Shown here in pieces: positions 7,981-17,022 of a DNA stretch of 64,000 nt. Positions within the stretch are counted from its first letter, which is position 1. Each line of letters starts with the position of its first letter. The stretch comes from Floridanema evergladense (GTDB lineage Bacteria; Cyanobacteriota; Cyanobacteriia; Cyanobacteriales; Aerosakkonemataceae): NCBI RefSeq assembly GCF_041929205.1, contig NZ_JBHFNT010000017.1. One strand, 5' to 3'. The position numbers were made by a program, and so were the translations under genes. Under the pieces are notes generated by a model. It saw nothing but the letters and a program-made list of their open reading frames with translations, made no database searches and was not told where the DNA came from.

Positions 7981-8150
7981 GGATAACCTGAAGTATGGGA
8001 TATATTTCCAGTTTAGAAGAGCGATCGCACTAACTAACCTCTCTCTCAACCGGATTTAGGATCGCATTTGGGGAGTAAAAGCGATGTGCGATACGTGCTG
8101 ACGCATACACTACGCGATTGCGCGGAGCGCAGCGCTGGAAGCGATCGCAT

Positions 8151-8416
8151 TTAAGGAAAATAGCGATAGAATTCCTTTCGGTGTAGTACCCGGTAAAATA
8201 TGACTGTTTCACTATCAAATGTAAAACCAATGCGATAATCACCGACACGAATTCGATAAGCATTTTCATATCCCTTGAGCTTTTTCAAATTGGTGAGATC
8301 CTCAAAACTAGGTTGGGTATCTCTTCAAAAACCAGTGCTTTAATAGACTCAAAAACAGGCGTACTTTTCAGTGCTTTGAGATCTTTCACAAAACTAGGTA
8401 GATACTCTGTATTCAC
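8151..8416 (-). pseudogene. RelE-family toxin with a single frameshift
   Basis: The frame starts with GTG overlapping the antitoxin stop by 4 bases (GTGA). It reads EYLPSFVKDLKALKSTPVF, then loses frame near the codons for EEIPN. The neighbouring frame continues FEDLTNLKKLKGYENAYRIR and VGDYRIGFTF and ends in LHRKEFYRYFP. The parts together give a full-length RelE-type toxin of about 88 residues, so one small indel inactivates it. Confidence 0.78.
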
Positions 8417-8616
8417 TCTTTCTCCAGTTCTGTTAATGCTTCCTCTAAAGTAAGTGGAGTTTCGCTTTTTACTTCATTCATAGCGCGGATCAATCCTTCA
8501 TCTTCGATCGCTTCTAGAAGATGCTGATAATCACTAAAATCGATCACAACTTTTTGGATTGTACCTTCAGTGTCAACGATCAATTCTTTCACAAATGGGT
8601 AATCTTCAGCTTTCAT
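8413..8616 (-). CDS. Antitoxin-like protein (partner of the frameshifted RelE)
   Basis: A 67-residue acidic protein, DTEGTIQKVVIDFSDYQHLL followed by LTLEEALTELEKE, of a type common next to RelE toxins in cyanobacteria. The N-terminal half should dimerise and bind DNA, and the C-terminal helix should bind the toxin. Its stop codon is overlapped by the GTG of the toxin frame. The antitoxin is intact while the toxin carries a frameshift. Confidence 0.75.
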   Translation of the reverse strand: MKAEDYPFVKELIVDTEGTIQKVVIDFSDYQHLLEAIEDEGLIRAMNEVKSETPLTLEEALTELEKE

Positions 8617-8731
8617 CAGAGTTTTGGGTTTGATAGTTATGTTATTAATTTAGCGCGATCGCCTAACCTGTGCTCAATTCACCGATCGAAAATCAGATAA
8701 CTTACCAATTTCCCCTTTCAGTTCTTGCAGT

Positions 8732-9748
8732 CTAACTCTGAAAATCATTCCAACTCTTACCATCCAAAAACTTTGCTAATTCTTGAGAATTTTGGCAATC
8801 CAGCGCAATATTCCAAAAGTATTTCTTAGAACCAAACATTCCACCAGGACTTGTCTTTGCAAAACAAGTAGGTTCACCATTAGTCAACAAAAATACTTGC
8901 AATGGTAGAGTTTTATTTTCATTTATCCTCAACTCAAAACGGCGAATAGCTTCCCTTGCTTCTTCAATTAAAACTTGTTCCGGTTCTCCGCTATTATTCC
9001 ACTTCACATTTCCTTCGCCTAGTTCCTGCTGAATCGAAACAACTGCTCTCACTTCAAATATTTTCGTAACTTTCTTATTTGCATAAGGAGCTAAATACTT
9101 AGCCCTTCTGTGACTGCGTGAACCACCTGTATCTGGACACAGATAAACATTTTCTTCTATTTCGTGATACAAACCTGCACAGTTAACAATTTCTAATAAA
9201 TATTTCCACCTTGGCAAAACGTTCTTTGTATCCAAGTAAATTTCAAACTCATCGATTACTTTTTTAAATGATTCTGAAGAACGCACACTCTTTAATTGTT
9301 TGAGTAACTCTTCAAATGAAATCGGTTTTAAAATAACTCTATCTTCTTCCCATGCTCTTTTAATTTCATCAGCAAACTGCGTTTCTGGTTCATCAGTTTC
9401 AAAATTAGATAGCAAAAATAGAATTTTATCTTGAGTTTCTTGTTGAAATCCCTTTATATGCTCATAAGTTTGCTTTTCATAAAACCAGTTACTCAACTTG
9501 GTTTCAAAGAAAATAGTAAACGATCTTTGAGTTATTGCTAAATCAGGAATGCTTTTTCTTTGTTTTGTCTGTTGTAAAAAATTTACCCCTACCGTTAAAT
9601 TAGTACCTGATGGCAATAAAGCTCCTAATACTTCTTCAAAGCTTTTGGGATTTTCTTCATAAAGCATTTTAAAAATTAGTCCACAATAATTAGTAAGTGA
9701 ATTTTCGCCACTGCGATAATCAGTAAACAAAGATATCGGTCTACTCAT
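8732..9748 (-). CDS. PD-(D/E)XK nuclease-like protein
   Basis: A 338-residue cytoplasmic protein. Residues 69-84 contain IPDLAI, about ten residues, then FFETK, which fits the PD-(D/E)XK core (Asp69, Glu82, Lys84). The rest is not recognised; a C-terminal region includes FLLTNGEPTCFAKTSP. Such proteins are often restriction or repair nucleases and cluster with defence genes. The next gene upstream on the same strand ends about 40 bases before this start, suggesting one transcript. The nuclease assignment rests on one motif and is tentative. Confidence 0.55.
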   Translation of the reverse strand: MSRPISLFTDYRSGENSLTNYCGLIFKMLYEENPKSFEEVLGALLPSGTNLTVGVNFLQQTKQRKSIPDLAITQRSFTIFFETKLSNWFYEKQTYEHIKGFQQETQDKILFLLSNFETDEPETQFADEIKRAWEEDRVILKPISFEELLKQLKSVRSSESFKKVIDEFEIYLDTKNVLPRWKYLLEIVNCAGLYHEIEENVYLCPDTGGSRSHRRAKYLAPYANKKVTKIFEVRAVVSIQQELGEGNVKWNNSGEPEQVLIEEAREAIRRFELRINENKTLPLQVFLLTNGEPTCFAKTSPGGMFGSKKYFWNIALDCQNSQELAKFLDGKSWNDFQS

Positions 9749-9786
9749 TGATTTTTTCCTTATCTTATAACTAAAATTTCCCTTGG

Positions 9787-10635
9787 TTAATCAGCTGCGT
9801 CAATTTGCTGAATAAATTCATAAATATCAGCGAGATAGTTTTCTTCTCTTCCTACTAGTTGATTTTTAATATTTTCCACAGCCTCTTTAATCGCTTCTGA
9901 CATAAACTGGGGATGCTGACGTTTTTGTTGGGCAAAAATTTGCGATACGGAATTATTATCGCCCAGTGAAGGTGCGATCGCAATAAAATCATGAATAATT
10001 TCTTTGATTCTAATAATATCTTCTGCTTCTGTTTCTTCTGATTCCAATTCGTCTAGACAATAGTTAAGAATCCTCAGTTCATTTTGAGGACTTATTTCGC
10101 AAGTAAACCTCATCTCCGAGTTTGGATATTGTAGATAAGGATAGGGTTCTTCAAATTGCAAAAGTAATGTGTAATTAGACCAACATTGTTTATTTCGCCA
10201 TCCTGCTACCAAACTTGCTAACCAATCATCGTGAGTTTTAGGCAATAACTTTAAACCCTCAATATCTGTATAGTCCTCTTTGTATTCCTGAAAATCCCAA
10301 GAAGCTTCCATATTAGAATCGAAGGGAACCTTCCAACCTTGATTAGTTAACAATTTCTCAAAAGCTGGAACAATATCGTGACTCATTGCACCTTCAAAAA
10401 GGCGATCGTAATATATAGACCAAGCATCACTTTTACTTATTTCATATTCTTCTCCAGTCTCTTCATCTGGTTTAAAATATTTTAATTCTCCATCATTTCC
10501 AGCTTCAACAAAAGCTACTGGATAACCAGGATCGGGACTTTCCCCTCTAACTACAATGCGGGGTATTCCATAACTACCATCAATGTAAGAGAAACTTTTT
10601 TTAGGCTGTGTTTTTTTCTTTTTACCTTTAGCCAT
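9787..10635 (-). CDS. Protein of unknown function paired with the PD-(D/E)XK-like gene
   Basis: A 282-residue acidic protein with a lysine-rich N-terminus (KGKKKKTQPKK) that could contact nucleic acid. The body has no motif I recognise; it is rich in Trp and Tyr in the middle (WLASLVAGWRNKQCWSNYTL). It lies directly upstream of the nuclease-like gene in the same direction, so the two may work together. No function can be given from the sequence. Confidence 0.6.
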   Translation of the reverse strand: MAKGKKKKTQPKKSFSYIDGSYGIPRIVVRGESPDPGYPVAFVEAGNDGELKYFKPDEETGEEYEISKSDAWSIYYDRLFEGAMSHDIVPAFEKLLTNQGWKVPFDSNMEASWDFQEYKEDYTDIEGLKLLPKTHDDWLASLVAGWRNKQCWSNYTLLLQFEEPYPYLQYPNSEMRFTCEISPQNELRILNYCLDELESEETEAEDIIRIKEIIHDFIAIAPSLGDNNSVSQIFAQQKRQHPQFMSEAIKEAVENIKNQLVGREENYLADIYEFIQQIDAAD

Positions 10636-10741
10636 TTTTGTCTGATTAGTTATTTGATTAATACCAATGTACTATAATATTATTCTTGAGTCAAGTTGGT
10701 GCGATTATGCGATCGCATTATCAAAAGCAACAATTCGATTA

Positions 10742-11197
10742 TTACTCAATTAATCGCCATTCACGCGCATCAACAAACTGCGATAAATGCCCGACATTTG
10801 TTGTAGCAATAACCACCTCATTCTCTTCACTCATAAGTGACATAGCTTGAGCCGCTAAAATCACATCCCCATCAAGTGATTTGGGATCAGCTGTTGGTCT
10901 TCCAGTCCGTCGCGCTTGTGCCCATAATTCAGCAGCTATCAACATCATTGATGTTGTGATCGGAAGGTAGGTAAGAACAGCTTTAAGTTCGTCAAGTCGT
11001 TGAATACCTCCTAGTTTATTTGCCCGAATTAACTCACGTCGAACTTCGTAATCAGCGATTTCAGGTAATATTATTGTGTAACCCTTTTCTTCTAGAGAAT
11101 TAAACCAAACTTTGCATTCCTGATATATAGGTGATTTAGCTTTAGGAGTCGTCACCATTCCTAGAGGGCCAGAATCTAACAACACTATTTTGCTCAT
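10742..11197 (-). CDS. PIN-domain protein, VapC-like
   Basis: A 151-residue PIN-fold ribonuclease candidate. Acidic residues fit the metal site: Asp8 (LLDSGPL), Glu51 (DYEVRREL) and Asp109/Asp111 (LDGDVILAAQA), with Asn134 in ATTNVGHLSQ. The gene starts 8 bases after the stop of a small protein gene that would be the antitoxin. The preceding small protein is not a typical VapB, so the pair is an atypical VapBC-like module. Confidence 0.78.
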   Translation of the reverse strand: MSKIVLLDSGPLGMVTTPKAKSPIYQECKVWFNSLEEKGYTIILPEIADYEVRRELIRANKLGGIQRLDELKAVLTYLPITTSMMLIAAELWAQARRTGRPTADPKSLDGDVILAAQAMSLMSEENEVVIATTNVGHLSQFVDAREWRLIE

Positions 11198-11205
11198 CCA
11201 AAATT

Positions 11206-11538
11206 TTAGATAGATATGGAGTTTTCTGCTAATGCTTTACGGAGAATTTCAGCGGTTTCTGTTTGCTCCTGTTCATCTCCTTCTTCTTCCCATTTTTTGA
11301 GTAATTCGCTTAAAGCTTTCTGCCGAGTTGCCTTTTTTTCTGAATCTGGATTGTTAATTTCATCCATAACTTTTTGCCAAGCATTTGATTGTGCAGATTT
11401 CATTGTCACACTTTCCCGAAACAGCCGAATCATTTGTAATAAATTCGGCAAGTATTCTTCAGGTGTTTGTTGAATTTCTTGAAGTAATTCTGCCATTGGT
11501 TCACTTAGGCGAACTTCCATTAAATTCTGTTCACTCAT
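11206..11538 (-). CDS. Putative antitoxin of the PIN-domain module
   Basis: A 110-residue helical acidic protein (EVRLSEPMAELLQEIQQTPEEYL near the N-terminus, an acidic C-terminus EEEGDEQEQTETAEIL). No AbrB, RHH or Phd fold is obvious. Position immediately upstream of a PIN-domain gene, with an 8-base gap, supports an antitoxin role by genomic context only. Confidence 0.6.
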   Translation of the reverse strand: MSEQNLMEVRLSEPMAELLQEIQQTPEEYLPNLLQMIRLFRESVTMKSAQSNAWQKVMDEINNPDSEKKATRQKALSELLKKWEEEGDEQEQTETAEILRKALAENSISI

Positions 11539-11598
11539 AATTATTTTCCTTCTAATTACTATTAGTAGTGAAGGCTTCAGCCTCCACTACTAATATTA

Positions 11599-14208
11599 TT
11601 ACTTCCCAGCCTTCACAGGCATCCCCAAAATATCCTCAATCTTGGGCATATCTTCTAATGCAATCACCCGTCCTTCATCCGCAAAACCAGCAATTTGATC
11701 GAAATTCAAATAGCGATACAAATCACCAGCAAAAGGATTAATCTTCTTCGCCACCAAATCGAGATATTCCTGCACAGTTGGGATTCTTCCTAACAGCGCA
11801 CAAACAGCAGCTAACTCAGCGGAACCAAGGTAAACTCGCGCATCTTTACCCATGCGATTATTGAAATTTCGGGTAGAAGTTGAAAACACAGTTGTTGCAT
11901 CAGCAACTCGCGCTTGATTACCCATACATAAACTGCAACCAGGCATTTCTGTACGCGCACCAGCAGCACCAAAAATACCGTAATATCCCTCTTCTTTCAG
12001 CTGCTTTTCATCCATTCTGGTTGGCGGACAAATCCACAACCGAGTTTTTACCGCACCTTCCCCTTCCAAAACTTTCGCAGTGGCGCGATAATGACCGATA
12101 TTCGTCATACAAGAACCGACGAATACTTCTTGCACTGGATCGTTAGCAACTTCCGACAATAACTTAACATTATCTGGGTCATTTGGAGCCGCCACAATTG
12201 GTTCTTTGATTTCATTTAAATCAATTTCAATTATTTCGGCATATTCGGCATCAGCATCAGCTTCCATTAACACCGGATTTGCTAACCATTCCTCCATTTT
12301 TGCCACGCGACGCATGATAGTTCGCGCATCTTGATAACCCCTTGCTACCATGTTTTTCAACAGTGCAATATTGGAACGGAGATATTCCGAAACTGTCTCG
12401 ATACTTAGTTTAATTGTACAACCAGCACAAGAACGTTCGGCGGTAGCATCGGTTAATTCAAAAGCTTGCTCAACTTTTAAATCGGGCAAACCTTCGATTT
12501 CCATAATTCGCCCGGAAAAGATGTTTTTCTTGTTCTGTTTGGCGACAGTTAGTAAACCTTTTTGAATCGCTACATAGGGAATTGCATTCACAATATCTCG
12601 CAGTGTTACACCGGGTTGTAATTCACCTTTGAAACGCACTAAAACTGATTCTGGCATATCCAAAGGCATGACACCCAAAGCAGCAGCAAAAGCTACTAAA
12701 CCTGAACCTGCTGGGAAGGAAATTCCTAATGGAAAACGAGTGTGTGAATCGCCACCTGTTCCCACAGTATCGGGTAGCAACATCCGGTTTAACCAAGAGT
12801 GAATAATGCCATCTCCCGGACGTAATGAAACACCACCCCGTTCTGCCATAAAATCGGGTAATTCTTTGTGAGTTTTTACGTCAATTGGTTTAGGATATGC
12901 GGCAGTATGACAGAAACTTTGCATTACTAAATCGGCACTAAATCCTAAACAAGCGAGTTCTTTTAACTCATCTCTGGTCATCGGCCCTGTGGTATCTTGG
13001 GAACCAACAGTTGTCATAATTGGAGTGCAAGAAGTTCCCGATCGAACACCGGGCAAACCACAAGCTTTACCAACCATTTTTTGCGCTAAAGTAAAGCCTT
13101 TGCCTGTATCTTTTGGAGGTTGAGGACGGACAAATAATGTGCTAGGTTCTAATTCTAAAGCTTCGCGAGTTTTGTCGGTTAAACTGCGTCCAATTAATAG
13201 GGGAATTCTGCCACCTGCACGCACTTCATCAAGGATAGTTTCGGGTTTTAAAGTAAAGGTGGAAATTACTTCTCCTGCTTCGTTGGTAATCTCTCCTTTG
13301 TAAGGATAAATGTTGATTACCATGCCAGTTTCTAACTTGGTAACATCGCATTCAATGGGTAATGCACCTGCATCTTCAGCTGTGTTAAAAAAGATGGGTG
13401 CGATCGCACTTCCTAAAATATATCCCCCCGCCCGTTTATTGGGAACAAAAGGAATATCATTACCGATATGCCACAACACCGAATTAATCGCCGATTTCCG
13501 CGAAGATCCAGTACCGACAACATCCCCAACATAAGCAACAGGATGTCCTTTTTTCTTCAACTCAGCAATAGTTTCTAAACCCCCAGACATCCGAGTTTCT
13601 AACATTGCCAAAGCGTGCAAAGGAATATCCGGGCGCGTGGTAGCATGAGTCGCAGGAGATAAATCATCAGTGTTAGTTTCCCCCGGAACTTTAAACACCG
13701 TTACCGTAATTTGTTCTGCCAATTTTGGATGACTAGTAAACCATTCTGCATTCGCCCAAGAGTCAACCACTTGTTTAGCATAAGGGTTGATATTTGCCAG
13801 TTCAATTACATCATTGAAAGCATCAAAAACTAACAAAGTTTTACTTAAAGCTGAGGCGGCGTGAGATGCAGTAGGAGGATTTTTTGATTTCAACAATTCA
13901 ATCAAAGATTGCACATTGTATCCACCTACCATCGTCCCTAACAAATATACCGCCCACTCAGGAGCGATCAGCGGACTGGTGATTTCCCCTTTGGCAATAG
14001 CGGTGAGAAATCCAGCTTTCACGTAAGCAGCGGGATCTACTCCGGGGGGAACGCGATCGCGCAATAATTCTACTAAATACTCCTCCTCCCCAACAGGCGG
14101 ATTTTTCAACAACTCGCAAAGTTCCGAAGTTTCTTGCGCCGAAAGCGGTAGCGGCGGAATACCCAATTTCGCCCGTTCTTCTACCTGCTGACGATAAGCT
14201 GACAACAT
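11599..14208 (-). CDS. acnB: Bifunctional aconitate hydratase 2 / 2-methylisocitrate dehydratase
   Basis: An 869-residue AcnB, close to the usual length of about 865. It interconverts citrate and isocitrate in the cytoplasm. The N-terminal HEAT-like domain, the swivel domain (GDVVGTGSSRKSA) and the catalytic core are all present. The three cysteines that bind the 4Fe-4S cluster are Cys700 (GSCMTNIGH) and Cys758/Cys761 (PGCSLCMGNQ), spaced as in E. coli AcnB. I chose the ATG one codon inside the longest frame, which would otherwise begin with TTG. AcnB is the standard aconitase of cyanobacteria. Confidence 0.97.
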   Translation of the reverse strand: MLSAYRQQVEERAKLGIPPLPLSAQETSELCELLKNPPVGEEEYLVELLRDRVPPGVDPAAYVKAGFLTAIAKGEITSPLIAPEWAVYLLGTMVGGYNVQSLIELLKSKNPPTASHAASALSKTLLVFDAFNDVIELANINPYAKQVVDSWANAEWFTSHPKLAEQITVTVFKVPGETNTDDLSPATHATTRPDIPLHALAMLETRMSGGLETIAELKKKGHPVAYVGDVVGTGSSRKSAINSVLWHIGNDIPFVPNKRAGGYILGSAIAPIFFNTAEDAGALPIECDVTKLETGMVINIYPYKGEITNEAGEVISTFTLKPETILDEVRAGGRIPLLIGRSLTDKTREALELEPSTLFVRPQPPKDTGKGFTLAQKMVGKACGLPGVRSGTSCTPIMTTVGSQDTTGPMTRDELKELACLGFSADLVMQSFCHTAAYPKPIDVKTHKELPDFMAERGGVSLRPGDGIIHSWLNRMLLPDTVGTGGDSHTRFPLGISFPAGSGLVAFAAALGVMPLDMPESVLVRFKGELQPGVTLRDIVNAIPYVAIQKGLLTVAKQNKKNIFSGRIMEIEGLPDLKVEQAFELTDATAERSCAGCTIKLSIETVSEYLRSNIALLKNMVARGYQDARTIMRRVAKMEEWLANPVLMEADADAEYAEIIEIDLNEIKEPIVAAPNDPDNVKLLSEVANDPVQEVFVGSCMTNIGHYRATAKVLEGEGAVKTRLWICPPTRMDEKQLKEEGYYGIFGAAGARTEMPGCSLCMGNQARVADATTVFSTSTRNFNNRMGKDARVYLGSAELAAVCALLGRIPTVQEYLDLVAKKINPFAGDLYRYLNFDQIAGFADEGRVIALEDMPKIEDILGMPVKAGK

Positions 14209-14321
14209 CAACTATTCTCCTAATCTATCTCTCAGTTATATTAGTTACTTTATCGCTATTTAGGAGACAGTATGTTATGGGATAACGATTTTGTGGATAT
14301 TAAATAATTATTTAAAGGATA

Positions 14322-14984
14322 TTAGTACAAATAATTTAATTGTTTAAAAGCATCTCTGACAGCTTCTTTAAACTTTTGATAGGAAGGCAAAGTATCCAGT
14401 TTGTTTAATTTAATAGTTTGTCCGATCGGTTGATATAACTCACTAATAGTTAATTTACGACGACGACGTTTAGTTAAATGCTCTCTAGCTATTCTAATTG
14501 CTGATTCAATAATGTTTTTGGGATCGGAAAAATCTTCAGGATTTTTGTTGATTCCTAACTCTTCATCATTTTTCTTTGTACCCAATTGGCGTTTTAGCAA
14601 CTCCTTATCTGCTAACATCCATGCTTCCGTCATTTGTACAGGAACAATAGCAACTAAGTTTTTACAAACTGCTGTTTTCTCTTTTTTAATGGCATCAAAA
14701 GCAGGAAAAATGAGATATTTAAAGGCTGTTTCATCGTTGCGATCGTCTGCATCAACATGAAAACACAAAATCGTTGCTCCATTATCTACTGCTTGACTAG
14801 CATAATGCAAAGCTTTTTCTTCAATGCTTCCTCCAAACTTTGAAATATGAATTGGATCAACAATTTCTAATTCTTGTAGATATTCCAAAGCAACTTCTTC
14901 AAATGTCCGCTTAATCACACTTTTTAAAAAGCCCATATCGGTAGTTCCTTCAGTAGCATAAGCAATAATTATTTGGGGAATCAT
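14322..14984 (-). CDS. TOPRIM-like protein (DUF4276-like) paired with an AAA ATPase
   Basis: A 220-residue protein. A conserved-looking glutamate in ATEGTTD (Glu12) and an FHVDADDRND motif (Asp78, Asp80) fit the TOPRIM-like metal site of DUF4276/OLD-type nucleases. Its start overlaps the stop of the upstream ATPase gene by 4 bases (ATGA), so the two are translationally coupled. Two-gene ATPase plus TOPRIM sets are known from OLD-like and PARIS-like anti-phage systems; similarity here is in architecture, not proven homology. Confidence 0.65.
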   Translation of the reverse strand: MIPQIIIAYATEGTTDMGFLKSVIKRTFEEVALEYLQELEIVDPIHISKFGGSIEEKALHYASQAVDNGATILCFHVDADDRNDETAFKYLIFPAFDAIKKEKTAVCKNLVAIVPVQMTEAWMLADKELLKRQLGTKKNDEELGINKNPEDFSDPKNIIESAIRIAREHLTKRRRRKLTISELYQPIGQTIKLNKLDTLPSYQKFKEAVRDAFKQLNYLY

Positions 14985-16429
14985 CGGATAGCTTTAATTT
15001 CGTCTATTGCGTTTTTAGGATCGGCAGTTTCTAAGTATTGGATTACGTTTGTTAAAGTCAGCTTACGTTCTTGTTCGCTAAATAATAAAGTCTGATTTGT
15101 TTCTTTCTCTTTAGCAACAGGGAGAATTTTTGTAATTCTTAACTTGGTTCTTTTTCCGTCAATATCAGTAATTAAACTATTCAATTGCGACAGCCATATA
15201 CTAACATTTTTATCTTTTTGCCACTGAATTAATTCGCCAACCAAGACAGAAGAATGGGTATTGACAATCACTTGATGCAAAGGCATTTCAGGATTGGCAA
15301 AATCTACAGTTAAATCCTTTAATAACTTGGCGATATCTTTAATCCGGCAAGGATGTACCCCATTTTCAGGTTCTTCAAAACAGAGTAATCCTGTATGTTT
15401 ATTGTCATACAAAAGAACACACAATGCTAATAAGCGTAGTGTACCTTCTGAAAGCACTCTCGATGAAAATTCAATTCCATCATCTCCTTTGATTTTGATA
15501 ATAAATTGCTGATTTGCTTTGTCATCATAGACATTAACTTCTGTCACGTTAGGCAAAATATTATTCACAGATCGAGATATTTCCGTTAAGTTATATTCGT
15601 CATCTTGTTTGATCCGATATAAAGCAGCAGCTAAATTTTTTCCAGTAGATGTAATTTCATCTTTAGAAAAATTATCTTTGCGCGTAGGTTGGCGCAAATC
15701 TTCTGGGTTGAGTTGCAATAACTTCCAACTCTGCATCTCTTTTTTTGCAGCCAAGATGTGAAGAGTATCTACAGAATTTACTCTACTTAAAGCAGTTTGT
15801 AATAATCTTTTCGCCGTGAAACTCTTTTGGATTGCAGCTTTTCCATCTTGGGTAATTACAATGGTGGGAATACCATGATTATTTCGAGTATAAATGTAAC
15901 TTTTTTGATACTCTTGAGGAGAAAAAATGTAAATATTTTCTTTGTTTTTATGTTCTACATTTGGTCGCCAATTTTCTACAGCATTTTCAGGAATATATTT
16001 TTTAACCCAATCATCTTGAGAATGATTTAAGCTTTTTAAAGCTTCATAATCTATTAGCAAATCCTCAAGATTTTTTTCATTGATAACTCGTTTAATTTTT
16101 AATTGATATTCCAAGCGTGTATATTCTAATTTAGCTTCTTCACCCCAATTATCTTGGACTGTAGGATTAACTAACATTTCGACAGTAAATTCCATTTCAG
16201 AAACGTACTCATCCTCTCCATATTGAGTAAACAGTTCTTTAGGATCTCCGCGTTGTTGACGAAAAGCTGTTTTCAAGTCGGTTTCTGCTAAACTTGCCAA
16301 AAGTTGTAAAGCATCAAATAAGTTGCTTTTCCCCGATGCGTTTACTCCAGCAATTACAGTCAAAGGGGAAAATTCCATCTCAAAGTTATGAAATGATTTG
16401 AAGCCATTGATTTTAATGTAAGTTATCAT
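14981..16429 (-). CDS. AAA_21/OLD-like ABC-type ATPase
   Basis: A 482-residue SMC/RecF-like ATPase without a long coiled coil. Walker A is GVNASGKSN (residues 28-36), the signature is LSEGTLR (about 327-333), Walker B is LLCFEEPENGVHP (about 348-360), and the H-loop is in VNTHSSVLV. It is the first gene of a two-gene unit with the TOPRIM-like protein. Such ATPases sense a trigger and control a nuclease partner in several defence systems. The trigger and target cannot be told from the sequence. Confidence 0.78.
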   Translation of the reverse strand: MITYIKINGFKSFHNFEMEFSPLTVIAGVNASGKSNLFDALQLLASLAETDLKTAFRQQRGDPKELFTQYGEDEYVSEMEFTVEMLVNPTVQDNWGEEAKLEYTRLEYQLKIKRVINEKNLEDLLIDYEALKSLNHSQDDWVKKYIPENAVENWRPNVEHKNKENIYIFSPQEYQKSYIYTRNNHGIPTIVITQDGKAAIQKSFTAKRLLQTALSRVNSVDTLHILAAKKEMQSWKLLQLNPEDLRQPTRKDNFSKDEITSTGKNLAAALYRIKQDDEYNLTEISRSVNNILPNVTEVNVYDDKANQQFIIKIKGDDGIEFSSRVLSEGTLRLLALCVLLYDNKHTGLLCFEEPENGVHPCRIKDIAKLLKDLTVDFANPEMPLHQVIVNTHSSVLVGELIQWQKDKNVSIWLSQLNSLITDIDGKRTKLRITKILPVAKEKETNQTLLFSEQERKLTLTNVIQYLETADPKNAIDEIKAIR

Positions 16430-16532
16430 CTTGTTAACTAATTAAGTGCAGTCACTCTTGTATCGAATATATCTGATTTTAACTTTTATCTTGTCGATCA
16501 ACTTAACCTAATTATAATAACATCTTTTGTAT

Positions 16533-16553
16533 CTTAGTCTATAATAGACTAAG
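16533..16553. promoter_or_regulatory. Palindromic operator overlapping a -10 box
   Basis: CTTAGTCTAT-A-ATAGACTAAG is a perfect 10-bp inverted repeat around a single central base, about 30 bases upstream of the start codon. TATAAT (16540-16545) lies inside it. A repressor bound here would block the promoter, as in autoregulated toxin-antitoxin modules. Confidence 0.65.
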
Positions 16554-16581
16554 TATTTATCATCATTCCTAAGAGGTAACA

Positions 16582-16842
16582 ATGACTACTTTAGTTAAAA
16601 ATCAAAAAATTTATGATGAATTTCTTGACTTTATCGCCCAAGGAACAACACCGAAAAGTGTTACTAAGTTTCAATTTTCTGAGGCAACGAAAGAACGCAT
16701 TGAAGACCTGGTTTATCTAGCAAAAAGTGGCGAATTGACTTTAGAAGATAAAAAGGAATTAGATGAATTATTATTTGTCGATCGTCTAATTACTATGATT
16801 AAAGCTAAAGCTCATCAATATATACAATCTCAATCGGAATAG
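16582..16842 (+). CDS. Small partner protein of an HNH module, antitoxin-like
   Basis: An 86-residue helical protein (FLDFIAQGTTPKSVTKFQFS, then ERIEDLVYLAKSGELTLEDKKELDEL). Relatives sit directly upstream of HNH endonuclease genes in many cyanobacteria. A good ribosome-binding site (AAGAGG) precedes the ATG. The palindromic operator upstream suggests autorepression. The downstream HNH gene has lost its catalytic core, so this partner appears to be an orphan. Confidence 0.65.
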   Translation: MTTLVKNQKIYDEFLDFIAQGTTPKSVTKFQFSEATKERIEDLVYLAKSGELTLEDKKELDELLFVDRLITMIKAKAHQYIQSQSE

Positions 16843-16851
16843 GTGCTAATT

Positions 16852-17022
16852 ATGGCTCGTCCTTATATTTCACCTGATTTGAGAAGATTGGTAGCTCAAA
16901 GAGCAGATGGTTTATGTGAATATTGTCTGATTTCAGAAAGCGATCGCACCACCAAAAACCAACTATTAATTAATGTCAACAGATACCCTTCCCCAGAAGC
17001 TTTAAAACAAATAAATAATTAA
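16852..17022 (+). pseudogene. HNH endonuclease with the catalytic centre deleted
   Basis: The 56-residue frame begins MARPYISPDLRRLVAQRADG and continues LCEYC, the usual start of cyanobacterial HNH proteins of about 165-175 residues. It jumps after SESDR to QLLINVNRYPSPEALKQI, which looks like the normal C-terminus. The DH-x-HN-N core is missing. The join lies at a GCGATCGC site. An in-frame internal deletion is the simplest explanation. Confidence 0.65.

Noticed and set aside
8030..8269. Reading frame of 79 codons on the minus strand
   Set aside because: It runs in another frame over the frameshifted RelE relic; the RelE frame explains the sequence better.
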